From an uncultured Selenomonadales bacterium (GTDB taxonomy: Bacteria; Bacillota; Negativicutes; Selenomonadales; Selenomonadaceae), in the NCBI GenBank assembly GCA_947165145.1, contig CAMUZG010000002.1, positions 50,029 through 114,028 on the forward strand: 64,000 bases of DNA. The letters are read 5' to 3'. The notes beneath the pieces were generated by a model. It saw nothing but the letters and a program-made list of their open reading frames with translations, was not told the DNA's origin and did not search any database. Made by a program: the position numbers and the translations under genes. Position 1 is the first letter of the stretch; each line of letters starts with the position of its first letter. Shown here in pieces: positions 18,610-28,334 of this stretch.

Positions 18610-18636
18610 CGTTTGCTCTGCATATACTACAAAAAC

Positions 18637-18665
18637 TTGACAGAAAAATTTTCCTGCGCTATCAT
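18637..18665 (+). promoter_or_regulatory. promoter of the SLH porin
   Basis: TTGACA (18637-18642), 17-base spacer, TATCAT (18660-18665), about 70 bases upstream of the porin start. This is a strong sigma-A type promoter, fitting an abundant outer-membrane protein. Confidence 0.85.
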
Positions 18666-18734
18666 TGCCACGATTTTAGGAGATGAAAATTATTTTCAAC
18701 GAGAGCCTGCAATAAATCATTGGAGGTCATCAGT

Positions 18735-20135
18735 ATGAAAAAATCGGTAGCAGTGGCATTGGCGGCGGCAGTAGTCGTCGGCACAAGCGCAACCACATTC
18801 GCGGCGGCTAATCCGTTCAGCGACGTTCCCGCAGGTCATTGGGCTTACAATTCTATCGCAAAACTTGCGGCGGCTGGCGTTATCGAAGGTTACGGTGACG
18901 GCACATATCGCGGCGACAGAAACATCACCCGTTACGAAATGGCGCAGATGGTTGCCAAAGCTATGGCAAAAGTCGGTAACAATGTCGGTAACAATGGTAG
19001 CTTGTCTAGGGAAGAACAAGAACGTATCCTCGACAGACTCAGAGAAGAATTCCAATCGGAGTTGGATACTCTCGGCGTTCGCGTTGATGAACTCGAAAAG
19101 TATTCTGATAAAGTCATTTGGCACGGCAAAATTGAGTATACCTATCATCAGCGCAAAACCGATCCGCTCAACACCGGCAAAAAGGCGAAGACTACCGACA
19201 ACGGCTACATCTTCCGTTTCGAGCCCGAAGCCGAAGTCAATGACCATTGGACACTTCACGCGCGTATTGATGCCGAAGTTGACATGAGCGACGACACTTC
19301 GACAAACGTTGCTCTCGTTCGTGGTTGGGCGCAGGGCGATTACGACAAGTTCCAAGTCAAAGTCGGTAAGTTCGAGTTCTATCCCGAAGGCGAAGCTGGT
19401 TTAGTCTGGGATACCGAAATTTCTGGCGCGGAATTGTCTTTCGGTAGCAAATGGAAATTCACAGCGACGGGCGGTCGTCTCAATGCTGACCAAATTCAAG
19501 GCGGCGTGAACGGTATTCACCCTGGCGAAGATTTGACCGACCTTGACCCCGCGACGGTTGTCGGCTTGCGAGTCGATTACAATCAAGGCGATAAAGGTTT
19601 GTACGGCGGCGCAGCTTGGTATCACATCAAAGACGACGATCTTGCCTGGAGCAGACGCCAATTCCGCAACGGGCTTGATAACGGCAGTATCGACGTTACG
19701 GATAGCGATTCACTTCAGCACGGCATGAAAAAATACAGCAAGACGAACATTTGGACCGTCAACCTCGGCTACAAGTTCACTGAGCTTTTAGATCTCAAAG
19801 GCTCCTACGCTCGCAACACCAAAGCCGATTGGGAAAAAGATTCTTGGCAGGTTGAGCTTAACTACGGCAACTACGACGACGCCTCCGAAAAAGGTCAGTG
19901 GTCTGTTTGGACGGGTTATCGCAAATTCGGCACCAACACCACTTTAATCGGCACGATTGACGATGACGCCCTGCAAGGCACTCGCGGTTGGGTTATCGGC
20001 GCGGCTTGGGCTCCGTTCAAAAATATCGGCATTATCGGCAAATATTTCAACGGCAAATACATTTCCGATGGTTTGTTTAGTAGCGGTCACGGCAAAGCCC
20101 AGCACATTTTCGGGCGCGTCGAATTCTTCTTCTGA
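18735..20135 (+). CDS. SLH-domain outer-membrane porin (Mep45/Omp-alpha type)
   Basis: 466 aa. A signal peptide (MKKSVAVALAAAVVVGTSATTFAA) is followed by one SLH domain (NPFSDVPAGHWAYNSIAKLA to about residue 75). Next comes a short coiled coil (SREEQERILDRLREEF) and a long beta-barrel region ending in aromatic GRVEFFF. In Negativicutes the SLH domain binds polyamine-modified peptidoglycan and tethers the barrel, and with it the outer membrane, to the wall; this replaces the Lpp/Pal function. The start ATG 18735 has GGAGGT ahead. The gene stands alone between its own promoter and a terminator at 20156. Confidence 0.93.
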   Translation: MKKSVAVALAAAVVVGTSATTFAAANPFSDVPAGHWAYNSIAKLAAAGVIEGYGDGTYRGDRNITRYEMAQMVAKAMAKVGNNVGNNGSLSREEQERILDRLREEFQSELDTLGVRVDELEKYSDKVIWHGKIEYTYHQRKTDPLNTGKKAKTTDNGYIFRFEPEAEVNDHWTLHARIDAEVDMSDDTSTNVALVRGWAQGDYDKFQVKVGKFEFYPEGEAGLVWDTEISGAELSFGSKWKFTATGGRLNADQIQGGVNGIHPGEDLTDLDPATVVGLRVDYNQGDKGLYGGAAWYHIKDDDLAWSRRQFRNGLDNGSIDVTDSDSLQHGMKKYSKTNIWTVNLGYKFTELLDLKGSYARNTKADWEKDSWQVELNYGNYDDASEKGQWSVWTGYRKFGTNTTLIGTIDDDALQGTRGWVIGAAWAPFKNIGIIGKYFNGKYISDGLFSSGHGKAQHIFGRVEFFF

Positions 20136-20155
20136 ACCGACCACGACAATTTCCG

Positions 20156-20182
20156 AGCTCCCAAACTCGCGGGAGCTTTTTT
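20156..20182 (+). terminator. Rho-independent terminator after the SLH porin
   Basis: AGCTCCC and GGGAGCT arms with an eight-base loop, then six T residues. Confidence 0.88.
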
Positions 20183-20217
20183 CGTTTCGTAAATTTTCGG
20201 CGGCACAAAGAAAAAAC

Positions 20218-20246
20218 TTGCAAACGCATTGATTTTTGTTTACAAT
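20218..20246 (+). promoter_or_regulatory. promoter of the rimP-nusA-infB operon
   Basis: TTGCAA (20218-20223), 17-base spacer, TACAAT (20241-20246). A roughly 170-base untranslated leader follows before rimP. Confidence 0.75.
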
Positions 20247-20362
20247 ATGCCGCAAAGTCACGCGACAGAAATTTTTGTCGCCAAACTCGGAGGGCATTGC
20301 TTGCAGGAAATTCTTACTCCTCGCGCCGCGGGGAACGATTAAAACTTACACAGCTTAGTTGG

Positions 20363-20386
20363 AAGAGTGGGCTTGCGTCCACTCTT
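20363..20386 (+). promoter_or_regulatory. leader hairpin upstream of rimP
   Basis: A perfect 8-bp stem AAGAGTGG/CCACTCTT with an eight-base loop, about 35 bases before the rimP start. GAGTGGG...CCCACTC hairpins are common in front of rimP in Firmicutes. The short pyrimidine stretch after it is too weak for a standard terminator, so its role is uncertain. Confidence 0.6.
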
Positions 20387-20419
20387 TCATATTGTAGGGA
20401 TAAATTTGGGGGTGAGCGA

Positions 20420-20863
20420 TTGAGTAAAGTTGAAGCACAGGTTGAAAGTTTTATGGCTGAAATTTTGGCGGGCACGGATTTTGAGCTCGTCGACGTTGAA
20501 TTCGTCAAGGAACGCGATTGGTATCTGCGTGTTTTCGTCGACAAGGCGGGCGGCATCGATTTGGACGATTGCCAAACTCTCAGCGAACAGTTGAGCGACA
20601 AACTCGACGCCAGCGACATTATCGGCGGCGCGTACATTTTGGAAGTTTCGTCGCCTGGCATTGACCGCATTTTGAAAAAGGATAAAGATTTTGTTCGCGA
20701 GGCAGGCAAGTGCGTTGACGTGACGCTTTACGCTCCGATTGACGGCAAAAAATCTTTTGTCGGCGAACTTGTTGGGCGTGACGAAAATTTTCTGCACATC
20801 AAAGACGTTGCGCCTTTGCCGCGCGATAAAGTTGCGCAAGTCCGATTGCACATAGATTTTTAA
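20420..20863 (+). CDS. rimP: ribosome maturation factor RimP
   Basis: 147 aa, typical of RimP, with FELVDVEFVKERDWYLRVFVDK, DDCQTLSEQLSDKLD and the family signature LEVSSPGIDRIL. It assists late assembly of the 30S subunit. TTG 20420 is chosen because GGGGGTGA lies at 20408-20415; frames extending further upstream would run through the leader hairpin. It is the first gene of the conserved rimP-nusA-ylxR-infB operon. Confidence 0.95.
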   Translation: MSKVEAQVESFMAEILAGTDFELVDVEFVKERDWYLRVFVDKAGGIDLDDCQTLSEQLSDKLDASDIIGGAYILEVSSPGIDRILKKDKDFVREAGKCVDVTLYAPIDGKKSFVGELVGRDENFLHIKDVAPLPRDKVAQVRLHIDF

Positions 20864-20905
20864 AACTATCAGCTATAAGCTAACACTAACACAGGAGGAA
20901 TTTAC

Positions 20906-22066
20906 TTGGCAGGAAGAAGGAAGAAGCAAGAACCCAGTTTAATTGACGCGATTAAAGATTTGTGCGCCGAAAAAGATCTTTCGCCCGATGTCATGTTCGA
21001 GGCGGTCGAGTCCGCGCTCAAAGCCGCATACAAAAAAAATTTCAATCAAGACGACAACGTTGAAGTCAGCATTGACCGCGAGGACGGTAGTTTTCATGTC
21101 TATTCACTCAAAAGCGTCGTCGAGACCGTGGAAGATCCCGTTATTGAAATTTCCAAAGAGGACGCCAGCGCAATCAATCCCGACTGCGAAATTGACGACG
21201 TTATCGAAATTGAAGTCACGCCGAAAAATTTTGGTCGCATTGCCGCGCAGGCAGCTAAACAAATCGTCGTGCAGAAATTGCGCGAAGCTGAACGCGGAGT
21301 AATTTACGACGAGTTCACAAACCGTGAGAGCGATCTCGTTCGCGGAAAAGTTCTGCGTATCGAAGACGACAATTTAATCGTCGAGGTCGGCAAAACCGAA
21401 GCGATTCTCGTGCCCAGCGAATTGACTTTCACCGACAATTTTCAGCCTGGCGATTGGGTTCGCGCGTACATCATCGAAGTCAAAAAGGATGGCAAAGGTC
21501 CGCAGGTTTATCTGTCGAGGACGCACCCGAATTTTTTGCGGCGGCTCATTGAAATTGAAGTGCCCGAAATTCAAGAAGGTATCATCGAAATTAAATCCGT
21601 CGCCCGCGAAGCTGGTTCCCGCGCGAAAATTGCCGTCAGCTCAAAAGATCCCAACGTCGAAGCGGTCGGCTCATGCGTCGGTCAACGTGGCACTCGTATT
21701 CAATCCGTTCTCGACGAACTCGGCGAAGAAAAGCTTGACGTTGTCGAGTGGAGCGCGAAATCTGGAGTTTTCATTGCAAACGCGCTCAGTCCGTCGAAAA
21801 TCATCAGCGTTGCGCTTGCCGACGACGATAAAAATTGCCGCGTGGTCGTGCCCGATAATCAGCTAAGTTTGGCAATCGGCAAGGAAGGTCAGAACGCTCG
21901 ACTTGCCGCGCGACTCACTGGTTGGAAGATTGACATCAAAAGCTTGCGCCAATCGCAGAACGATCCGCTGTCACCTAACATGCACGAAGTTGACATCTCG
22001 GATGCAATGGCTGTTGTCAAGCCACGTCAGAAAAAATCCAAAGGTTCATCTGCCAACAAAAGCTAA
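20906..22066 (+). CDS. nusA: transcription termination/antitermination factor NusA
   Basis: 386 aa. An N-terminal RNA-polymerase-binding domain (SLIDAIKDLCAEKDLS to about 125), an S1 domain (about 130-200, LVRGKVLRIEDDNLIVEVG) and two KH domains (GSCVGQRGTRIQSVLDELG; LAIGKEGQNARLAARLTGWKIDI) are all present. There is no acidic C-terminal repeat, as in other Firmicutes. It modulates pausing and termination. It starts at TTG 20906 behind AGGAGG. Its last codons (AAA AGC TAA) lie in a heptad-like AAAGCTA repeat. Confidence 0.97.
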   Translation: MAGRRKKQEPSLIDAIKDLCAEKDLSPDVMFEAVESALKAAYKKNFNQDDNVEVSIDREDGSFHVYSLKSVVETVEDPVIEISKEDASAINPDCEIDDVIEIEVTPKNFGRIAAQAAKQIVVQKLREAERGVIYDEFTNRESDLVRGKVLRIEDDNLIVEVGKTEAILVPSELTFTDNFQPGDWVRAYIIEVKKDGKGPQVYLSRTHPNFLRRLIEIEVPEIQEGIIEIKSVAREAGSRAKIAVSSKDPNVEAVGSCVGQRGTRIQSVLDELGEEKLDVVEWSAKSGVFIANALSPSKIISVALADDDKNCRVVVPDNQLSLAIGKEGQNARLAARLTGWKIDIKSLRQSQNDPLSPNMHEVDISDAMAVVKPRQKKSKGSSANKS

Positions 22067-22088
22067 AAGCTAATCAGAGGTGGCTAAC

Positions 22089-22376
22089 GTGTCGAAAAGC
22101 AAGACCGCTAAAGGCACGGCGATTAAACAGATTGAAATGCGTCGTTGCGTCGCGTGCCGACAAGTCCGCCATAAATCGGAGCTACTGCGTTTCGTCAAAG
22201 CGTCGGACACAATTTCAATCGACGTGACGGGCAAAGCACCAGGTCGCGGCGCGTATGTCTGCAAATCGTCGGAATGTGCGGAGTTAATCAAAAAGCGTCG
22301 GAACCTCGACCGAGTCTTCAAAGTCAAAGTTCCGAACGAGCTTTACGATATGATAAAGGAGACTGTCCTTATGTAA
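22089..22376 (+). CDS. ylxR: YlxR family RNA-binding protein (DUF448)
   Basis: 95 aa with the family signature [20 protein letters not shown] and [20 protein letters not shown]. YlxR is a small RNA-binding protein found between nusA and infB in most Firmicutes. GTG 22089 is preceded by AGAGGTGG; the GTG at 22080 is part of that RBS. The usual next gene, a YlxQ/L7Ae-like protein, is absent; infB follows directly. Confidence 0.93.
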   Translation: MSKSKTAKGTAIKQIEMRRCVACRQVRHKSELLRFVKASDTISIDVTGKAPGRGAYVCKSSECAELIKKRRNLDRVFKVKVPNELYDMIKETVLM

Positions 22377-22402
22377 ACAAAATTTCCAACGGGGGTGGAT
22401 CT

Positions 22403-25198
22403 ATGTCAAAACCGATTAAGTATAGAATCTATGACATGGCGAACGAATTCAATCAAGATGTGCAGGTCATCATCGATTTCCTTAACAAGCGCAAGGTCAA
22501 AGTTAAAAACCGTTTCACTGGCGTAGAGGCTGAAGCTTACGAGATGGTCAAGGCAGCATTCGGCAGACGGACAAAACCTAAGGCTGAAGAGCCCGCACCG
22601 CAACCTAAGCCTCAACCGCAGGCAACGCCCGTTAAGGCTCAACATAAGCCGCAACCTGCGACGGTCAAGGATAAACCGCAACAAGCTCAACCGCAACAAC
22701 AACAGCGTCAACCTAAGCCGCAAGCCGCTACGGTTAAAGATAAGCCTCAACAATCTCAACCTCAACCGCAACAGCGTCAGCCTAAGCCGCAAACTGCACC
22801 AGTTAAAGATAAGCCTCAACAATCTCAACCTCAACCGCAACAGCGTCAGCCTAAGCCGCAAACTGCACCAGTTAAAGATAAGCCTCAACAATCTCAACCT
22901 CAACCGCAACAGCGTCAGCCTAAGCCGCAAACCGCAACGGTCAAGGATAAACCGCAACAATCTCAACAGCAACAACGTCAACCTAAGCCGCAAACCGCTA
23001 CGGTTAAGGATAAACCGCAACAAGCTCAACCGCAACAACAACAGCGTCAACCTAAGCCGCAACCTGCGACGGTCAAGGATAAACCGCAACAAGCTCAACC
23101 GCAACAACAACAGCGTCGCGATAATCGTCGGCAGGAACCGCGCACACAGGAATCTCGTCAAGAACGTCAAGACAATCGCGCAACGCAGGAAAAGCAGGAC
23201 ACTCGGCAGGAACGCGGCGACCGTCAATCCAAAAATCGCGGCGAACGTCAGCGCGAAGACGGTACCACCAAAAATAATCGTCAACGCAATCGCAATCAAC
23301 GCGGTCCCGCCAACGCCAAGGAAGCTGCTAAAACTCAAGCGGCACAATCGGGCGACAAATTGCGTGCACCAAAACCCGCTCGCAAGAAAAATCGTCCTGC
23401 ACCTCAGCCCGCGCATAAAACCGAAATCGTTCGTCCTACTCACATCAAAATCGGCGAAACTATCATCGTCAAAGACCTCGCCAGCAAAATGAGTTATACC
23501 GCCGTCGAAGTCATCAAGAAACTTTTGCTTATGGGCGTTGTCGCGACGATTAACCAAGAAATTGACTTCACGACCGCCGCGCTCGTCGCAAATGAATTCG
23601 GTGTCACTGCTGAAGAACTGCCGCCGGAAGTCGACCCGACGCTGATTCCCGAAATTGAAGACGACCCGTCAACGCTCAAAATCCGCCCGCCCGTTGTCAC
23701 AGTCATGGGGCATGTCGATCACGGCAAAACATCGCTACTCGACGTTATCCGCAAATCGTCTGTCACTGCGACCGAAGCAGGCGGTATCACTCAACATATC
23801 GGCGCGTATCAAGTCATCTGTAACGACAGGAAAATTGTCTTCCTCGACACACCTGGTCACGAAGCTTTCACGGCAATGAGAGCACGTGGCGCACAGGTCA
23901 CCGATATTGCAATTCTCGTTGTCGCGGCTGATGATGGCGTCATGCCACAGACGATTGAGGCGATTAACCACGCCAAAGCAGCCAACGTCCCGATAATCGT
24001 TGCCATTAACAAAATCGACAAGCCAGGCGCAAATCCCATGCGTGTTAAACAAGAACTCATGGAGCACGGTCTCGTTACCGGCGAATACGGCGGCGATACC
24101 ACAATGGTTGAAGTCTCCGCGAAAAAGAACATCGGCATTAACGAGTTGCTCGAAATGATTCTGCTTGAAGCGGACATTCAAGAGTTCAAAGCCAATCCCA
24201 ACCGTGAGGCTCGCGGCGTCATCATTGAGGCACAGCTCGACAGAGGACGCGGTCCCGTCGCGACTGTTTTGGTGCAGAGCGGCACGTTGCGTATCGGCGA
24301 TTACATTGTTGCGGGCACGACTTACGGCAGAGTTCGCGCAATGATGAACGAACGCGGCGACAATCTCAAAAAGGCTGGTCCTAGTGTTCCTGTCGAAGTG
24401 CTCGGATTGAACGACGTGCCTGCTGCGGGCGATATTCTTGCCGCGCTCGACGAGAAACTCACCAAGTCAATCGCTGAACACCGCGTCGAACGCAAACGCA
24501 ATGAGCTTATAAAATCCAAGAAAGTTTCGCTTGACGACCTGTTCAATCAGATTCAAGCCGGTTCGCTGAAAGATTTGAACATCGTCATCAAAGCGGACGT
24601 TCAAGGTTCGGTTGAGGCGTTGAAGTCTTCGTTGCTCGCGCTTAACAAAAATGATGAAGTTCGCGTTAGCATCGTTCATTCGGGCGTCGGTGCAGTCAAC
24701 GAGTCTGACGTTATGCTTGCATCGTCGTCGAACGCGCTGATTCTCGGCTTCAACGTTCGCCCCGACAACAATGCACGTAAAGCCGCTACGACGGAAAATA
24801 TCGACATCCGCACCTACCGCGTAATTTACGACGCGATTCACGACGTGGAAGACGCAATGAGCGGTATGCTTGCGCCGAAGTTCAAAGAAGTCATTCAAGG
24901 ACGCGTCGAGATTCGCAAGGTCATGAAGTTCAGCAAAGCTCTCGTCGCCGGCTCGTACGTTCTCGAAGGAAAAATTTTCAACAACAGCAAGATTCGTATT
25001 CTGCGCGACAACGTGGAAATTTTCGACGGTGCGATTGATTCACTCCGCCGCTTTAAAGACGAAGTCAAAGAAGTTGCTGCGGGCTACGAATGTGGCATTT
25101 CGATTGTCGATTTCCGCGACTTCCGCGAAGGCGATATAATCGAAGCGTACAAGATGGAAGAGATTGAAACATCGATTGAGGACGTGAACAGAGATTAG
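22403..25198 (+). CDS. infB: translation initiation factor IF-2 with expanded repeat linker
   Basis: 931 aa. Residues about 1-60 form the IF-2 N-terminal helical domain ([20 protein letters not shown]). Residues about 80-330 are a Pro/Gln/Lys/Arg-rich linker built largely from a 23-residue unit ([15 protein letters not shown] type). The catalytic half has a second IF2_N domain, then G1 GHVDHGKT, G3 DTPGHEAF, G4 NKID, and C-terminal domains II-IV. It recruits fMet-tRNA to the 30S subunit. The start ATG 22403 follows GGGGGTGG; a longer reading frame from 22274 overlaps ylxR and is not credible. Confidence 0.97.
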   Translation: MSKPIKYRIYDMANEFNQDVQVIIDFLNKRKVKVKNRFTGVEAEAYEMVKAAFGRRTKPKAEEPAPQPKPQPQATPVKAQHKPQPATVKDKPQQAQPQQQQRQPKPQAATVKDKPQQSQPQPQQRQPKPQTAPVKDKPQQSQPQPQQRQPKPQTAPVKDKPQQSQPQPQQRQPKPQTATVKDKPQQSQQQQRQPKPQTATVKDKPQQAQPQQQQRQPKPQPATVKDKPQQAQPQQQQRRDNRRQEPRTQESRQERQDNRATQEKQDTRQERGDRQSKNRGERQREDGTTKNNRQRNRNQRGPANAKEAAKTQAAQSGDKLRAPKPARKKNRPAPQPAHKTEIVRPTHIKIGETIIVKDLASKMSYTAVEVIKKLLLMGVVATINQEIDFTTAALVANEFGVTAEELPPEVDPTLIPEIEDDPSTLKIRPPVVTVMGHVDHGKTSLLDVIRKSSVTATEAGGITQHIGAYQVICNDRKIVFLDTPGHEAFTAMRARGAQVTDIAILVVAADDGVMPQTIEAINHAKAANVPIIVAINKIDKPGANPMRVKQELMEHGLVTGEYGGDTTMVEVSAKKNIGINELLEMILLEADIQEFKANPNREARGVIIEAQLDRGRGPVATVLVQSGTLRIGDYIVAGTTYGRVRAMMNERGDNLKKAGPSVPVEVLGLNDVPAAGDILAALDEKLTKSIAEHRVERKRNELIKSKKVSLDDLFNQIQAGSLKDLNIVIKADVQGSVEALKSSLLALNKNDEVRVSIVHSGVGAVNESDVMLASSSNALILGFNVRPDNNARKAATTENIDIRTYRVIYDAIHDVEDAMSGMLAPKFKEVIQGRVEIRKVMKFSKALVAGSYVLEGKIFNNSKIRILRDNVEIFDGAIDSLRRFKDEVKEVAAGYECGISIVDFRDFREGDIIEAYKMEEIETSIEDVNRD
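22650..23118 (+). repeat. infB: 69-bp in-frame minisatellite inside infB
   Basis: About seven units, each encoding roughly 23 residues of the form QPKPQ-x-A-x-VKDKPQQ-x-Q-P-Q-x-QQR. Two central units are identical at the DNA level over the whole 69 bases. Unit lengths differ by whole codons, so the frame is kept. Confidence 0.85.
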
Positions 25199-25211
25199 GA
25201 AGTGACAACCT

Positions 25212-26654
25212 TTGATTACGTTTTTAATCGGCTTGATGATTCTGATAGTCGGTGCGGCGATTTACGGCTCATTCTGCGAACGCGTGATGAAACCAAACTC
25301 TTCCGCGCAAACACCTGCGATAAAATTGCGTGACGGCGTCGACTTCGTGCCGATGAACAAGTGGCGCAACTTTCTGATTGAACTGCTCAACATCGCGGGA
25401 ACGGGACCTGTCTTCGGACCGATTCAAGGCGCACTCTTCGGACCGATAGCCTTTTTGACAATCCCAATCGGTTGCGTTATCGGCGGTGCAGTTCACGATT
25501 ATATGAGCGGCATGATTTCACTGCGTCATAACGGCGAACAAATGCCCGCGCTTGTCAAAAGATTTCTCGGCGGCGGCGGTGTTTACGTCGTTTACAACGT
25601 TTTCGTCTGCTTGCTGATGTTGATGATTGGCTCAGTCTTCATCTACACGCCGGGCGACTTGTTCATCGTGGAGATTATCGGCGGCGACGTTTCATCACTC
25701 AACACGACGGTTGTCATGATTTACGGCGTCATCTTCGCTTACTACCTTATCGCAACGCTCATGCCGATTGACAAAATCATCGGGCGCATTTACCCAATTT
25801 TCGGCGCGATACTATTGCTGAGTGCCGTAGGAATTTTTTTCGGGCTGTTCATCAACGGCTACCCGCTGAAAGAATTTTGGGACGTTGGTGTCGCGAACGT
25901 TCACCCATTTGGCGAAAACTTTATCCCGATATTTTTTATCACGGTTACTTGCGGAATAACTTCGGGCTTCCACTCAACGCAGGCGACGATAGTTTCGCGC
26001 ACAATCACCAGCGAAAAACACGGTCGGCTCGTCTACTACAACACGATGATTGCTGAAGGTTTTATCGCAATGACATGGGCGGCGGCAGCAATGGGCGCAC
26101 TCAATCTCGGAATTGCGACGGCTGACAACCTCAACAACGCGGCGGCTCTCGTCGTCAGCATTATCGCCAATGATATGCTCGGTAATGTCGGCGGCATGAT
26201 TGCCGTGCTCGGCGTCATGGTCTTGGCGATAACGTCGGGCGATACGGCATTGCGGTCGTTACGATTGATGTTGGGCGAGGCACTTCACATTGACCAGAAG
26301 AAAAAAATTAACGCGTTCATGCTGGCGTTCACAATCTTTGCGGTCGTGGCGTGCATTCTCTATTTCGCCAAAACCGACAAGAACGGCTTCGCGCTACTGT
26401 GGCGATATTTTTCTTGGGCGAACGAGACGATTGCCGTGTTCGCCTTCGCGATGATTGCCGTCTACATGATTCAAAACAAAATGCCGTACCTCATGGCGTT
26501 AATCCCGGGCACGTTCTACATGTACATTGTTGCGACGTATATTCTGCACGCGCCGATTGGCTTCGGGCTCAGCTACATGTTGAGCTACATTTTGGCGACG
26601 GTCTGCGCGGCACTCTACGCGGTTTCAATCGTGAAGTTCGGAAGAAGTTTGTAG
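25212..26654 (+). CDS. CstA family carbon-starvation-type transporter, copy 1
   Basis: 480 aa, at least ten hydrophobic helices. The CstA core is clear: RDGVDFVPMNKW, IAGTGPVFGPIQGALFG, GGAVHDYMSGMISLRHNGEQMPALV and TSGDTALRSLRL. E. coli CstA is about 700 aa, so this is the short form common in Firmicutes. The family imports pyruvate or small peptides. TTG 25212 has AGGAAG nine bases upstream. The gene follows infB after 13 bases and may be read through from that operon. It is a close tandem paralogue of the next gene. Confidence 0.9.
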   Translation: MITFLIGLMILIVGAAIYGSFCERVMKPNSSAQTPAIKLRDGVDFVPMNKWRNFLIELLNIAGTGPVFGPIQGALFGPIAFLTIPIGCVIGGAVHDYMSGMISLRHNGEQMPALVKRFLGGGGVYVVYNVFVCLLMLMIGSVFIYTPGDLFIVEIIGGDVSSLNTTVVMIYGVIFAYYLIATLMPIDKIIGRIYPIFGAILLLSAVGIFFGLFINGYPLKEFWDVGVANVHPFGENFIPIFFITVTCGITSGFHSTQATIVSRTITSEKHGRLVYYNTMIAEGFIAMTWAAAAMGALNLGIATADNLNNAAALVVSIIANDMLGNVGGMIAVLGVMVLAITSGDTALRSLRLMLGEALHIDQKKKINAFMLAFTIFAVVACILYFAKTDKNGFALLWRYFSWANETIAVFAFAMIAVYMIQNKMPYLMALIPGTFYMYIVATYILHAPIGFGLSYMLSYILATVCAALYAVSIVKFGRSL

Positions 26655-26726
26655 CCGCCACGGAAGTTACGATAAATTTTTGCTCCAAATCAGTTCTTTG
26701 TCCCAATCAAAAGGAGTGATGTGTTC

Positions 26727-28169
26727 TTGATTACGTTTTTAATCGGTCTGGCGATTTTGATAGTCGGTGCGGCGGCTTACGGTTCATTTTGCGAACGCGT
26801 GATGAAACCGAATCCCGACGTCCAAACACCTGCGATAAGATTGCGTGACGGCGTCGACTTCGTGCCAATGAACAAGTGGCGCAACACTCTGATTGAATTG
26901 CTTGACATTGCGGGAACAGGACCCGTGCTCGGACCGATTCAAGGTATTTTGTTCGGACCGATAGCCTTTCTGACAATTCCAATCGGTTGCGTTATCGGTG
27001 GTGCGTTTCACGATTATATGAGCGGCATGATTTCACTGCGCAACAACGGCGAACAAATGCCCGCGCTCGTCAAAAGATTTCTCGGCGGCGGCGTCTACGT
27101 CGTCTACAACGTGTTCATTTGCTTTTTGATGTTGCTGGTCGGCGCAGTCTTCATCTACACGCCAGGCGACTTGTTCGTTGCACAAATTATCGGCGGCGAC
27201 GCGTCCACGCTCAACACGACAGTCGTCATGGTTTACGGCTTCATCTTCGCGTACTACCTTATCGCGACACTCTTGCCGATTGACAAAATTATCGGGCGCA
27301 TTTATCCGATTTTCGGGCTGATATTGTTGCTGAGTGCCGTGGGAATTTTTTTCGGACTGTTCATCAACGGCTACCCGCTGAGCGAAATTTGGGAAGTCGG
27401 CGTCGCGAACGTCCACCCCTACGGCGAACATTTCATTCCGATTTTCTTTATCACGGTTGCTTGCGGGATAACGTCGGGCTTTCACTCAACGCAGGCGACG
27501 ATGATTGCTCGTGCCGTTACGAACGAAAAACATGGTCGGCTCGTCTACTACAACACGATGATTGCTGAAGGTTTTATCGCGATGATCTGGGCGGGCGCGG
27601 CAATGGGTGCTGTCAATTTCGGTTTGGCGACTGATGAAAATCTTTTCAAATCGGCGGCGGTCGTCGTCGGCATAATCGCAAAAGAAATGCTCGGCAACGT
27701 CGGCGGCATGATTGCTGTTCTCGGCGTCATTGTTTTGGCGATAACGTCGGGCGATACGGCGTTGCGGTCATTGCGGCTGATGTTGGGCGACGCGCTCCAC
27801 ATTGACCAGAAGAAGAAAATCAACGCGTTCACGCTGGCGTTCATGATATTCGCGGTTGTCGCGATGGTGCTGTACTTCGCCAAAATCGACAAGAGCGGCT
27901 TCGCGTTGCTGTGGCGATATTTTTCTTGGGCGAACGAAACGATTGCCGTGTTTGCCTTCGCGATGATTGCCGTCTACATGATTCAGAACAAAATGCCGTA
28001 TCTCATGGCGATAATCCCAGGCACGTTCTACATGTACATTGTCGCAACATATATTCTGCACGCGCCGATTGGTTTCGGGCTTGAATACTCAATGAGCTAC
28101 ATTTTGGCGGCAATTGTCGCGGCACTCTACGCGGTAGCAATCGTGAAGTTCGGACGAAGTTTGCAATAA
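26727..28169 (+). CDS. CstA family carbon-starvation-type transporter, copy 2
   Basis: 480 aa, clearly a duplicate of the preceding gene with long identical stretches in protein and DNA. Differences cluster in the first 30 residues and in the segment around residues 295-320. TTG 26727 aligns with the start of copy 1 and has AAGGAG ten bases upstream; GTG 26721 is too near the RBS. A strong terminator follows at 28201. The pair may differ in substrate or regulation, which cannot be told here. Confidence 0.9.
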   Translation: MITFLIGLAILIVGAAAYGSFCERVMKPNPDVQTPAIRLRDGVDFVPMNKWRNTLIELLDIAGTGPVLGPIQGILFGPIAFLTIPIGCVIGGAFHDYMSGMISLRNNGEQMPALVKRFLGGGVYVVYNVFICFLMLLVGAVFIYTPGDLFVAQIIGGDASTLNTTVVMVYGFIFAYYLIATLLPIDKIIGRIYPIFGLILLLSAVGIFFGLFINGYPLSEIWEVGVANVHPYGEHFIPIFFITVACGITSGFHSTQATMIARAVTNEKHGRLVYYNTMIAEGFIAMIWAGAAMGAVNFGLATDENLFKSAAVVVGIIAKEMLGNVGGMIAVLGVIVLAITSGDTALRSLRLMLGDALHIDQKKKINAFTLAFMIFAVVAMVLYFAKIDKSGFALLWRYFSWANETIAVFAFAMIAVYMIQNKMPYLMAIIPGTFYMYIVATYILHAPIGFGLEYSMSYILAAIVAALYAVAIVKFGRSLQ

Positions 28170-28200
28170 AAAAATCCCGCAACGGGAAATTTATTCGGCG

Positions 28201-28232
28201 GTCTTACTTTAAACGGTAAGACTATTTTTTTT
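28201..28232 (+). terminator. Rho-independent terminator after the CstA pair
   Basis: GTCTTAC and GTAAGAC arms, an eight-base loop, and a TATTTTTTTTT tail. A smaller TCCCG/CGGGA hairpin lies just upstream (28175-28186). Confidence 0.88.
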
Positions 28233-28245
28233 TGCCGCGATTGTA

Positions 28246-28278
28246 ATTCCTAATTCCAAATTCCTAATTCCAAATTGT
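28246..28278 (+). repeat. heptanucleotide repeat (TAATTCC/AAATTCC)n
   Basis: Alternating TAATTCC and AAATTCC units between the terminator and the ftsY promoter, period 7. Confidence 0.8.
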
Positions 28279-28284
28279 TAAAAG

Positions 28285-28314
28285 TTGCAGTGACGATTGA
28301 CAATCTGCTAAAAT
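28285..28314 (+). promoter_or_regulatory. promoter of ftsY
   Basis: TTGCAG (28285-28290), 18-base spacer, TAAAAT (28309-28314), about 20 bases before the ftsY start. Confidence 0.6.
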
Positions 28315-28334
28315 ATTTGCGAGGAGGAATTGAT

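Noticed and set aside
22650..23118. Possible CRISPR array
   Set aside because: Regular units, but in frame within infB and lacking unique spacers; it is a coding minisatellite.
22406..23557. Open frame of about 383 codons antisense to infB, Leu/Arg-rich
   Set aside because: Its repeats are the complement of the Gln/Pro/Lys linker repeats; no RBS or domain supports it.
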